A stretch of DNA of 5,910 bases from an uncultured Anaeromassilibacillus sp. Lineage in GTDB: Bacteria; Bacillota; Clostridia; Oscillospirales; Acutalibacteraceae. The stretch covers positions 1 to 5,910 of the forward strand of contig CAMFTQ010000048.1 in assembly GCA_945988865.1 (NCBI GenBank). Direction: 5' to 3'. Each line of letters opens with the position of its first letter. The first letter of the stretch is position 1. The position numbers were made by a program, and so were the translations under genes. This document shows, in pieces, positions 5,867 through 5,910 of the stretch. The notes under the pieces are model-generated. The model made no database searches. It was not told the origin of the DNA and worked only from the letters and a program-made list of their open reading frames with translations.

Positions 5867-5910
5867 GTATAATAAAAAGCAAAGCGATATTATCACTTTT
5901 CAATTTTAAG
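5867..5910. other. Short AT-rich tail with no assignable gene
   Basis: These 44 bases after the terminator contain no supported start, ribosome binding site or recognisable coding motif. The minus strand could hold the last few codons of a convergent gene (one frame ends at TGA, 5895-5893), but that cannot be judged from so short a piece. Confidence 0.4.

Noticed and set aside
5868..5873. Perfect TATAAT, a possible -10 box after the terminator
   Set aside because: No TTGACA-like -35 lies about 17 bases upstream, where terminator bases sit instead, and no gene start follows in the remaining 37 bases. In AT-rich sequence it is likely chance.

Overview
This window is a single, densely packed, co-directional block of fatty-acid synthesis genes on the + strand. 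In order it holds the 3' part of fabG (5' end cut by the window edge), then fabF, accB, fabZ, accC, accD and accA, closed by an intrinsic terminator. About 95% of the bases are coding. No mobile element, CRISPR array, tRNA or rRNA gene, or foreign-looking gene was seen.

Organism: the order fabG-fabF-accB-fabZ-accC-accD-accA, with fabZ lodged between the biotin carrier and biotin carboxylase genes, is the arrangement known from Firmicutes such as streptococci, lactobacilli and clostridia. AccA is the short form seen in streptococci and lactobacilli. Ribosome binding sites are of the AGGAGG/AGGTGA kind, the base composition looks moderate by eye (not computed), and the standard genetic code reads through. 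I infer a member of the Clostridia, plausibly a gut Ruminococcus- or [Eubacterium] siraeum-like bacterium. The phylum is fairly secure and the genus is a guess.

Layout: 1-527 fabG (partial); 528-596 a spacer with a perfect 8-bp hairpin; 597-1823 fabF; 1835-2299 accB; 2335-2757 fabZ (best start ATG, alternative GTG at 2326); 2779-4140 accC (GTG start); 4144-5016 accD; 5016-5816 accA, overlapping accD by one base; 5834-5866 terminator; 5867-5910 a short tail with no assignable gene.

How the genes work together: AccB (biotin carrier), AccC (biotin carboxylase) and AccD/AccA (carboxyltransferase beta and alpha) form acetyl-CoA carboxylase, which makes malonyl-CoA. FabF condenses malonyl-ACP with the growing acyl-ACP, FabG reduces the 3-keto product, and FabZ dehydrates it. 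The enoyl reductase, FabD, FabH, ACP and any regulator are not in the window and would be expected upstream of fabG. The promoter and operator of the operon are therefore also out of view.

I do not find an undescribed system here. The points worth a second look are small: a non-terminator hairpin between fabG and fabF, local substitutions in otherwise invariant motifs of AccC and AccA, repeated SAP units in the AccB linker, and a terminator that could work in both directions.
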